Of a stretch of DNA of 64,000 bases, positions 20,400 through 31,700 are shown one piece after another; position 1 is the first letter of the stretch; each line of letters begins with the position of its first letter. The notes beneath the pieces are model-generated. The model ran no database searches. It saw only the letters and a program-made list of their open reading frames with translations, and was not told the origin of the DNA. The DNA is from Arion vulgaris. Taxonomy: Eukaryota; Mollusca; Gastropoda; Stylommatophora; Arionidae. Made by a program: the position numbers and the translations under genes. The stretch lies in the NCBI GenBank assembly GCA_020796225.1, contig CM036759.1, positions 61,660,590-61,724,589 on the forward strand, read 5' to 3'.

Positions 20400-21230
20400 C
20401 CTCCAGGAATTATGGATGTCTATATTTAAGCGGGGAAAGTATCCAGCTTTGTTGCAGATCCAGAAGACTCCATCAACTCCAGGCGTGTAGTAATGTGCTA
20501 AATGTTGCGGAAACTCCTACGTAGGTAGAGTCTATTGGTAACCACTGCAGTACTTCCTCGTCTCTAGGGGGTAGATGTGCTAAAAGCATCACTTATTGGC
20601 CACACTGGACAATCTGCATGTAATTATAGTACAAAGAACCACTTCCACGATTGCTCTAGATAAATCACTCGTTGACCACTCTATGTGACATTTATGTGAT
20701 TTCATCAGAGTACTGGGCGACCACCTTCACGGACAGACGGAGGGTTGCCTTCATTTGATCTAAGCCAGGGTACGTTCGCATGATGTGGACGTCATCCTAC
20801 ACATGTAGGACGGTCTCGTCCGAAAAGTACGATGAATAGATTGTTGGTTTGATCTATTTTTTTTAAAACCCGGACTCTACGTCATTTCTCTACAAATTCC
20901 ATGTACCGCCTCTACAGATGAACATCTGTTAATAGTTATAAGATTCCACTCCCTTGTCAAAAGTATGTGAGTTACAACCATTCTACCACTCCATTAAATT
21001 CCGTTTTTCCTAAATTCCATTGCCCACTAAAGTCACTGAAGCAAATCTATCACAGGAGAGATAATGTCTCTAACGTAAGTAACAGTTGTTGACCAGGGCA
21101 GGAGGAAAGGTTTAATTGTAGAGAGTTGAAATATATATCAAATTAACACAAGAACAAAATCAGACATAGAGTCATTGTTTCCACAAACAACAAATCCACT
21201 ATTATTTCTGTGTACAGTTCTCTATGTGTG
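20400..21230. other. Intergenic, unassigned
   Basis: No gene or element recognised with confidence. It has a short tract, acggacagacggagggttgc, and otherwise ordinary sequence. Confidence 0.3.
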
Positions 21231-21234
21231 CAAT

Positions 21235-21675
21235 TGTCTTCTGTGTCTCCAGTTACCGTAGCTGCAAATCCGCTGATCCAGCAAAACTCATTTAAAAGAT
21301 TAAAATAAAATTCGAACAAAGATTTGCACCATCTTCAAAATTACACCGAGGACCCTCGCCAGTGCTGCGGAGTTCATGCACTTGTGGTGATATATTTCTG
21401 TATTAGTAAGAGATTTGAGCACACGTAGTTATTCATTAGAAACGTTTGAATGTCTCCGTATGTAGTCGTCCATATGTTTTTGCTTCTTTAAATTCGTCAC
21501 TCCTGTTGTTCGTTTGCTTGATAAAGGCCTTGTTGGTTTGAAACGTTGCTGTATATTGTCATTGTTTTTGTAATTTGTAAAACTACAGTACTTTGTGTTT
21601 TGCCAATCAAATAGTTTTACTGCAGTCTTATCGATATTGTAGTTATTCATCGAAGTGCAATGACGATGTTCATAT
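21235..21675 (+). mobile_element. SINE-A copy interrupted by a Penelope-like fragment
   Basis: SINE-A body (aaaactcatttaaaagatta, ggaccctcgccagtgctgcg) stops at about 21437 and its tail (cgaagtgcaatgacgatg) resumes at about 21650. The break is flanked on both sides by gtagttattcat. Confidence 0.75.
21437..21638 (+). mobile_element. Penelope-like element terminal fragment
   Basis: Shares cgtcactcctgttgttcg, cttgataaaggccttgttgg and gtaaaactacagtactttgt with 24260-24683 (-), 24834-25290 (+) and 30225-30430 (+). It is inserted into SINE-A with a 12-bp target-site duplication. Confidence 0.6.
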
Positions 21676-21684
21676 TAATGCGAT

Positions 21685-22057
21685 AGTGGGTTCAGAAGAA
21701 TTTGAGGGGTGTTCAGGCGATTAGGGATCGGTGGCTCCTTAAAGAATAAATTAATCCTAACTATTTTTAAATAAATTATTTTCGTGATTTTGCGATTGAA
21801 TAATCATTTAAAATTTGAATTCTGCATGAACTCATCTTATGCCCGTCTTACACCATCCATTTTTTCATCAATTTTCTATTTCATGCATATAATCATTTGG
21901 AAATTTATCATAGATGACATACATATCAATTTTCTGTGTCAAAGCGAAAAAAGAGCATGTATATATGTGGGGGATTTGGCAAACTGTTATAATGTGGACG
22001 GGGTGTTACAAAGTTTATGTTGTGCAAAGTGGGCTGAAAAGGTTTGGGAATCTATGT
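21685..22057 (-). mobile_element. hAT-like MITE, copy 1
   Basis: The reverse complement matches 32075-32415 along most of its length: catagattcccaaacc, gcccactttgcacaacataa, catgctcttttttcgc, gcatgaaatagaaaattgat. One end is degraded. Confidence 0.65.
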
Positions 22058-22437
22058 TCTAATGTCCTCAACTCGAATTGTATCTCTCATCGTTACTCCT
22101 GCAACTCTTCTCGTGCTTGACTGGGCTTGACAGACATCTTTTGTTATGATTTTCCGCTAATTAGCTGCTAGTTACTGTGAGCGACCACGTTCAAATATTG
22201 AAATAAGTAAAGCGAAAGACCCCTTTGAACTCAAGGGGAAGCGCTGAGACGGCAAGAATGAGGACAAAAAGACAGAGAAACTAACCTAATACTATATGTA
22301 TATTATGTTCCATTTCAGTGTCTGTGCTCGTATGTGTGTACGTGTGATGGATTGTGTTTTTTTATTTATTATTGTCCGCGGTAATATTTTGTTAAACGTG
22401 AAAACTGAGTCACAATGATCAAAATTATGGGCGCCAG
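22058..22437. other. Upstream region of ZW10
   Basis: No repeat family recognised in the 380 bases before the candidate TATA box. This region probably contains the ZW10 promoter. Confidence 0.4.
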
Positions 22438-22445
22438 TATAAAAG
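22438..22445 (+). promoter_or_regulatory. Candidate ZW10 TATA box
   Basis: TATAAAAG sits in gccagtataaaaggaac about 300 bases upstream of the ZW10 start codon and is followed by a GA-rich run at about 22457-22486. No initiator can be proven by eye, and the 5' UTR is unknown. Confidence 0.4.
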
Positions 22446-22741
22446 GAACTATACGGAGAGAGAGAGAGATAGTGTGAGAGAGAAATTGATAGTAAAATTA
22501 AAGGTTAATAGATCAGATTAAGTAAAAATTAATAAAACGGGAAAGTTTGATTTTGGCTGAAGTGAATGTTAACAACGGCTCGACACACTTATGTCATCCT
22601 GGCCACTTCCTGACAACTCGCTTGAAATTCAAGAATAATATTTTGTTCTCTCGTGTAACTGACAGTCTTCATGTCTGTCAATGTTTATTTCTGATTGTTT
22701 GTCACATACACTCACACCATAGCCACTGAATCTGAAGTAAA

Positions 22742-22781
22742 ATGTCGAGCTCATTTGTTGCCAAAATCATGGAGCATGCAG
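22742..22781 (+). CDS. ZW10: ZW10 exon 1 (start codon)
   Basis: Forty coding bases from ATG, reading MSSSFVAKIMEHA plus one base, before gtaaaag. Human ZW10 starts in a very similar way (MASFVTEVLAHSG). Phase 1 at the donor fits the exon 2 acceptor exactly, which together with the homology fixes this start. Confidence 0.85.
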
Positions 22782-25700
22782 GTAAAAGTGGTTATTAATA
22801 TTGATAGACATACTAGTGAGAGAAAGTGAAAAGAAAGGATTAAGCATGAATATAAAGAAAACAGAGGTTATGGTTGTCTCCAAGAAACAAGAAACACCAA
22901 CATGCAATATCAAAATAAATAACACAACACTGAAACAAGTCCATCGATTCAAGTATCTAGGAACATTCTTAACACCAGATGGAAGATGTACAACAGAGAT
23001 TAGGAGTAGAATAGCTCAAACGAAAGCAGCTTTTATGAAAATGAAGAACACACTATGCGTGAACTCACTACCAATGACACTGCGAAAACGAATACTCCAA
23101 TGCTATATTGAACCAATTCTGATGTATGGCAGCGAATCATGGACACTGAACAAACAATCAATACGATCATTGGAAGCCACAGAGATGTGGTTTTACAGAA
23201 GAATGTTGAGAATTCCATGGACAGCAAAGAAAACAAACGTTGAGGTTTTAAATCAGGTCTGCACACAAAGAAACCTTATCAAAAGAATAAGAATCCGACA
23301 ATCAAGGTTCTTCGGGCATATAATGCGAAGAGAAGGTTTAGAACATTTGGTGACTACAGGTAAAATTCAGGGAAGGAGAGATCGTGGAAGACAGAGGAGA
23401 AGATGTTAGATGGCCTGACATCATGGTTCGACAAAATATCGACGTCAGAACTGATTACATGCACCAAGCAAAGAGAGTTGTGGAGAGACATGATCGCCTA
23501 CGCCGGCAGGCATGGCACTGATTGATTATACTAAGTTCTCTGTTGTGTAGAGGCTAGATGCTCATCTCTTGTTCCAAAAGTACTCTGTTCTATCCCTCGT
23601 GGAGCCATCAGGATTTTTCAGAGATCCTGATCTCAGTGTAGGTGAGATCAAGTTCATAGTCCTATCAGAGACTGACAATAAAACGTAGGTCCCGTGTTCA
23701 AGTTGAACATGTTGTTAAAGAACTCAGTTCAAAATCGAGAAGAGCAGGCTGGAAAAATTAAAAACATAAGTTAGTACCAAATATTTTCACCAATTCTAAA
23801 TTACATCAGGGACCCTTGTCGGTGCTAAGGAGTTCGTGCACTGTCGCTGAGATCTTCCTGTGAAAGAAAGGAATCAGAGCACACATGGTGACATGGTCAC
23901 TCACCAAATTGCAGTGATGATGGTCCTATCAATCAATACTAAGCTAGTGAAGAAGAGTAGTATGCACAGTGTAATATTAATTTCTTTTTGTATTTCTATG
24001 GTAATAATAGAGCTGGTATGTCAAGTGGTTAGAAACTTTGCTATTCTATCAAAATAGACCAGGATTGTGTCCTAGTATGAGTACACTACATCAACCCAGA
24101 TGAAATTTACCATTTGTCTCGTTGAGTTATCTAGGTTATCTAGCGGAAATGTCAGTGAGATGAAGAACTAGCAAATACACCTAAATGCTGAAATTCAGTA
24201 CTGTGAGATCTCCAACACATCACCGGGTTAAAGCAATATATAAATAGGAGTACCTATACAGTGTGTAAATCGAAATAGGGGGAAGACTGCAGTAAAACTT
24301 GGTAAATAGTGAAACACGTACAAACAAAGTACTATAGTTTTACAAAATACAGAAACAGTGACGATAAACAGAACGTTTGACCAACAAGGCCTTTATCAAG
24401 CAAGCGAACAAACAGGAGTGACAAATTAAAATGAAACACAAATGGCGACCAAATACAAACGTATCTAAGGAAAATCTGGAATAAAACGAATAACGAAATA
24501 AATGTAACACAAAAAACAGGAATAGAACGGAAAAGAACAATGAAACATCTAGTAAATATATAACTTGAATACATGCAACATATACCATATAGATTACAAA
24601 GCATGGGAAGAGAAAGTACTAAGAAGCATAAGAATGTAATACGTTGAGCCGCGTGGTCGCAAGGTACCATACAAAGAAATCAACCGATTCTCCAGAGCAA
24701 ATCTACTACGATCATCAGAGGAACATGATCGGATGGCTGTGACCTGGACATCGCAAGCTCCTGAATGGCCAGTATCATTGAAATGGGTAGCTACAGGGTC
24801 ACAGAGCAATATATGCGGTTATATGGGATAGAAATCGGTTGATTTCTTTGTATGGTACCTTGCGACCACGCGGCTCAACGTATTACATTCTTATGCTTCT
24901 AGTACTTTCTCTTCCCATGCTTTGTAATCTATATGGGTTTATGTTGCATGTATTACATTCTTATGCTTCTTAGTACTTTCTCTTCCCATGCTTTGTAATC
25001 TATATGGGTATATGTTGCATGTATTCAAGTTATATATTTACTAGATGTTTCTTTTCCGTTCTATTCCTGTTTTTTGTGTTACATTTATTTCGTTATTCGT
25101 TTTATTCCAGATTTTCCTTAGATACGTTTGTATTTGGTCGTCCATTTGTGTTTCATTTTAATTTGTCACTCCTGTTTGTTCGTTGCTTGATAAAGGCCTT
25201 GTTGGTCAAAGCGTTGCTGTTTATCATCACTGTTTCTGTATTTTGTAAAACTATAGTACTTTGTTTGTACGTGTTTCACTATATACAGTGTGTATGTTAG
25301 TTTGATCTTAGTTGTTGCTACAATCAAAGAGTCATTGTGTTATTCAATATGCAAGCTCCATAATTTGGCTAACTTAGATTAAAATATTCAAATATGCAAG
25401 CCCATTGTCTGAAGAAAATGGAATATTCTTTACAGGACGTCGCCAACAACCTCAGTAAACGAATCTTCGATTTTCTACACACCCCCTTTATGTTCAGTAG
25501 TTTGCAGTTGCTTTCTGAATGGTGAAGTCTATTTTTACCATTCTTAAAAATGCATGGAGGATGAAGAAGAAGAGTGACAAGCAGCGATGAAGAATAAGAA
25601 GGTAGCCGGTCTCATTTGATTTGTAAAGCATATAATCTGACCACTTGATCTAAATACCAGTTGGATATAATTATAACATGTTGCAGTTAGCATGATCTTT

Positions 25701-28700
25701 GTTTGTAGAATATTATTTTTATAACCCAGTCAAGCTTGAACAGAAGACCTTCCATGACAAGTTGGATGTTCTCACGATGAAACTGAGTGAAATGGAAGTC
25801 GAGATGTTTCAACTAGCAGAGAGCAAGTATGTTCATTTTCATCCAAATTTCCTGACTGGCCAAAGTTTAATTCAGAAGGTCCATGATGTCCAGGATGAGA
25901 TGGCTACCATTGAGAAAACATGGAACACTCAGGTATGTTTACATATTTGTTAACTGTATAACTGTTTTCTATAAGTTATTATTGGCTCTTATGTATCATG
26001 GAAAAACTATTTTTCTTACTTCTACAGACATGTTGTATAACTGTTTTCCATAAGTTGTTATTATTGACTATGTGTCATGGAAAAACTATTTTTCTTACAG
26101 ACATTATGTTGTATAACTGTTTTCTATAAGTTATTATTGGCTCTTATGTATCATGGAAAAACTAACTTTCTTACTTCTACAGACCTCGTGTTGTATAACT
26201 GTTTTCTATAAGTTATTGGCTCTATGTATCATGGAAAAACTATTTTTCTTGCTTCTACAGACATTATGTTGTATAACTGTTTTCCATAAGTTATTATTGA
26301 CTCTATGTATCATGGAAAAACTATCTTACTTCACTATGACATTGTAAAATACACTTTCTATATCATCTGTGTCCCGTTTGACGCATACAGCTTTTCTTTG
26401 TTGCCATTCTGTCCCGTTTGATAAATAAGACTTCCACAAGAGATTTTCTTTGTGGCCATTCTGTCCCGTTTGACACATACGACTTCCACAATATATTTCC
26501 TTTGTTTTCTGTTCTGTCCCGTTTGACACAAGGCTTCCACAATATATTTTCTTTGTTGCGGTTCTGTCCCATTTGACACATACGACTTCCACAAGATTTC
26601 CTTTGTTGCCGTTCTGTCCTGTTTGACACATAAGGCTTCCACAAGAGGTCCTAAACACTCAAGTCTCATCTCTGTCGCACAAAAGCACACTCATCTATCA
26701 TTCATTAAAGTTTGCAATACTATGAATCTCGGTTGACTTACACATAGTAACAGTCACTCGCCCATGTGTTGCCATGGCCGCAAGGAAGCAAAGAATAGCA
26801 ACACTGCGACTTACAAGGTATGTTGTAAAAGGCGACTGAGGTGGGGTTTGACGTAGGGCTGGCTACCCTATCCAGTAGAAACTTTTAGCCACAAAATCCA
26901 ACCATAAATAAGTCACAAAAATAAAATAGTAACTGCCAACCAAGGGAAAAGGAAGTTCTTCTAGAAGAGGTATGATGCGATGCAGAGAAAGCCACCAGGA
27001 AGCTGCATTGCAGAGTATCTTCCTTTCACTTAAGAAAAGATCTAGAATTGGCACCTGGAATGTTAGAAATATGTATGATATGGAATGATTTGGAGGCATA
27101 GATCAACAATATAAAGAAGAGCTGCAGGAGATAGGAAGACTTGGCATAAGTTGATTGAGGTTCTATGTCCCAATCGGGGATAAAAGTACTTGACAGAGAG
27201 AGAGAATAAGTGTCACTAATCAGCCAGTTTCAGGTTATGTAAAAGTTTGTCATCAAATAGCTTGTCCTGAGCAGAACTTTGCCACCCCAACAGTCCTTCA
27301 GAGTTTCTCTCTCATAGGCCAGATGTCCTGCCTCTGCAGCCGTCATGTTCAAACCATCAGTTACATCCTAAATCCATCTTCTCCGTGATATTCCTCTTCT
27401 TATCTTTGCCGGTATGCCTCCTTCCATAATAGTCTTCTCCAGCCCTTCATGTCTTTATATGTCCAAAATACCTCAATTTTCTCTTTCTTATTTTTAGCAT
27501 CAGCCAGTTTTCTTCGAATTTAGTTCTGTTTCTTCTGTTTGTTCTCTTCTCTGTCCATGATATACAAAGGACTCTTCTGTGGCACTTATATTCAAAAGCA
27601 CATATATGTTTTTCGACTATCTTATTAAATGTCCATGATTCACACCCACACGTTGCCACTGGGAATGTAAAAGCACAGAAAAATGTAGCTTTTCTTAAAA
27701 TTACAGAACAAATATTCCCTGACACACAAAACTGTCAATGATGGTGTGCTTTCTCATTCCTTCCTTGGTTTATCATTAACAGGTTAAAGGTCAGCTCTCG
27801 CTGTCAACTGGAGAGTTCCACAACCTCAACCAGGAGCTTTCAGCAGCTAAAACTGTTCATGCTGGTCTAGCCTACCTAGCAGATATCTATGAGTTGTTAG
27901 AGGTGGGTTTGTATCTGTGTTTAAGTATCATCGCTTCAACAAGCATAGTATAATACTAATAGAAATAATACATTCAGTCCAGAGGCACCATTTAGCTGTA
28001 CGGTTATTGGTTACTGAACTGATGGCATTGTACTTATGCATCAATTAAATCAAGGAAGGTGATAGGCTGCGCTATCTTGGAATAACCTTTGATTGTAATC
28101 TATCTTTCAAACATCATGTTGAACAGATGATACAACATTACAAGTGCGGTCTTGCGGCTCTCAAAGTTATGGTAGCTGTACACCTTTAGCAGATACTACT
28201 TTGGTAGCTGTACACCTTTAGCAGATACTACTTATCCTTTTGTTCGATCGACTGGTTATGTCCGTGTTAGATTACAGACTCTGCATTCTCACGATATCAA
28301 GATCCCAATGTGAACGACTCGAACATGTTCAGAATGAAGGTATGCGTTTAGTCTTGGCTGCCTACAGATACTCCCATTGTGATGATGAGATATATGCTTG
28401 GCCTTCGGTCACTACGTTCCCGGCATACAATTGCCCAAACCAAGGCATATATATGGGTTACTGCAGGTAAGAGACATCCACTGCACAAGAACACTAATGC
28501 TGTTAAGGGCACGAGAATCAAGCTGGCATGTCGTGGATGGCACAGGCTGAAGGAACAATTGGCCAGGTGACTACGGTTGCGACCCTACAAAAAGGGGAAG
28601 AATGTATCCCAACTGATTGTAGCATGACCAACTATCACAACGTTATTGTTACCCTTGAAAGAGAATATAGAGATTGGGGCAACATGAAGGCTGAACTCGC

Positions 28701-31700
28701 TGTTAAGCAACTGATAGAAGAAAGCGCAAGGGCTGATGATGTTATTGTATATACCGATGGTCTGTGCATCGTGGTGAGAAGTCAGACTGGGGTTTCTTGG
28801 CTAACGTGCATCATAGGGTTGTTGCAGAGGGAAGTGGAGCGTACAGGACAACTACTTCTAGTATGTGGATGGAGGTTGAGGCTATTACTGCTGCCCTCCA
28901 TTGGCTCTCTGGGACTTCATTTACTGGGGCCGTTGTATCTGACTCGGTCAATGCTTCACAAGATCCAGAAGGGCAGGTTTCTGTATGAGTGGATGTCGTC
29001 TATAGAAGTTCCTAACCTCCAGAGGCGTACGTGGATATACTGTCCTGGTCATGCAGGTGTTTGCCGCAATGAGAGAGCGGACAGGCTTGCATCGATTGTT
29101 GGGGAGTTGAAGATGGATAAGAGGGAATTTTCTTCGGTCTCTTCGCGATTGCCTGTTGGAGGACACTAAAATAGATGTTGAATCAATCCAATGATTTAAG
29201 CTGTTTGGAGTTACCCATTGCATAAGTAGAACTGGATGCCTGAGGGGGAGAGTGAGGAGTTTGTTTAATCAGCGAACCATGGGAGCCATCAGTGATGTCA
29301 GTTTAATAACCAATAACAGCAGGGTGTTTACTCTTGGGATCTTTGCTCTTAATGAGTACTTCAGTATCTGGAATTTTGTCCCGTCCGTTTAATTTTAGTA
29401 GTCTGCGTAGAGAACGTGTGTGGAAGTTGATTAAGATATACATAAGTAGATTACAGACATTGCCTTGGTACCCGATGTGCTTACTGTTGTCAACAGACTT
29501 CAGCCAGATCTCTAGAAAGCAAAAAGTACAGCCAGGCAGCTGTAACATTACTGAAGTTGGAAGCTTACATGAAACAACCTCTGATAGAACAGAATGACAA
29601 GATCACCATTCTTGCAGCCATGAAGACAGAGTTTAGGGTAAGTTGGTTTGGTTATAGATGCTCAATTAGTCCTACTGTTTTGTTTGTATGTTTGATGAGT
29701 GCAGTAGATTCCATCTCACTGTGACATTGCAAGTAATGAGAGTGCTGATGTCTTGGCTAAGAACGGCAGAGCCACAGAGCAAATTTACCAATCTTTTCAA
29801 GCGGTCAAAACCTTCATACAGAGAAAATCTGCAGTAGACTGGAAGACTGGATATGATTATGAAAAAGACTTCCTCAAAGGCCTAAGCAGAACAGACCAGG
29901 TCATTATAATTCGCCTTCATACCAGACACCGCAGACACTTACATAGACTAGGAATAAGTCAAACAGCTTTCTGCCATTATCAGCAGGCGGAACAGACACC
30001 GGAGTATGTCCTGCAAGGCTGTCCTCTCCTGGGTGAGCTGGGAGGCAACATCTGGCCACACCTAGTCGACCTAAAAAACAAGCTTTGGGAAACCTGAGAG
30101 ACCCAAAGCTGACTGCCCAGTTTGTGATCCACTGTAAATTAAGTGTAAGACCAGAGATCACTGAAGAATTGGTTATTGGTTACTAAACTGACGTCATTGC
30201 ACTTCAGGCAGACCCATAGTTTTTTTTACCATTGTAATATCTTTGTCCAGGTCCATATGTAGTGTCCATATGAAATTCGTCAGTCCTGTTGTCTCGTTTT
30301 CTCGATAAAGGCCTTTTGGTTGAAACATTATTTTTGTATTTTGTAAAGCTAGAGTACTTTGTTATTACGTGTTTTGCCATTCTACATAGTTTTACTGTAG
30401 TCTCCATATATATTGTTATTACTGGAACTACGGAGTTTGTGATTTGTACAATACTCTCTGCAGGTTGCGTGCACCTTTCTGCAGAGACGGACCAAACCAT
30501 TTGGGGTAAAATAGGGTGCAATGAAATCAGCTTTAAAACCTCTTTTTCTCACATGTGGTGCCGGGCCCGAAGGAAGCAAAGAATAGTACCACTGCGGACC
30601 TACAATGCATGTCATAAGAGGCGATTAATGTAGGACCTAGGGATGCTACCCTAGTAAATGAAAAGCATCGGATGTGCTGGCCTACTTGTATGCGCATAAC
30701 TGGCACAATCGCTCTTAGACTCAGATCACAAACAAATCACACAGAGTGGTTAACAAGTGGTTGATATCGAGCGTTCAAGAAGAAGAAAACCTCTTTTCTG
30801 AAGTGATATAACATAATTACATATAATTGATATCAGATTTTCTCTGTGCTTTATTCCTGTAGATTCGGTTTGCAACTCTAGAATGTAACCTTTCCGACTT
30901 GTGGCATGACTTGCTGAAGTGGACTGTGAAAACTTCACCCGAGTCTAGTAACGGTGCAGCAACCTTGAACGAGATCTCCATCTCTGTTACATGCAATGGA
31001 AGTGATTCTTCAGAACTTGATGAGTTAGTGGAAGGTCTCTACATTTCCAACCTTCTAAGTGGTAAAATGAAAGCATTTGCAAATATGTTTCAAGAACATG
31101 TCATTCCTCTAATACTTGACAACGTACATTTGAACATCACTTTAAAAACATTAAAACAGACGAAAACTTTAAGTATAAGATGTCATGATGTACAATCCAG
31201 TGATACAAGTCAGGAATCTGCTAAGAATTATCCAACAGGGGAAAAAATGTACATTCATATATTCGGAAATCTTATGAATATTCTAGATTACTTGCAGAAG
31301 TTGTTTCTTCATGTTGAGTACGGACGGAATGAAGCGACAACGATGCTAGATGTATCATCTGCTTCAGAAACCAATAGTACATCTTCGAGTTTTTCTAAAG
31401 GGACACTAATGTCACTGCTGGGACAGTCTGTCAGTTCATGGTTATTGGACTTGCTGCAGAAAACTGTTTTGGCAAAGGCAATTCCTTCAAGTGCCAAAGA
31501 TCTGGCAGGATTTAGCGAGGTTATTGGGGTGACGCAGCTGTTACAAGGTGAGTTATCAACTATCTATGCTCACCAGTCACAGTATTTATTTTGTTCTTCT
31601 TCACCTTTTAACTTCCAACGGAGAACAGGTTTTCAACAAACTTTTTCCAGCCCTTCCTCTCTCTTGCCATCTCTTCCAATTCTTTCCTTGTCTTGCCTAT

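Noticed and set aside
26863..27099. Plausible small membrane protein on the minus strand
   Set aside because: It is antisense to a LINE endonuclease-start fragment and has no independent support.
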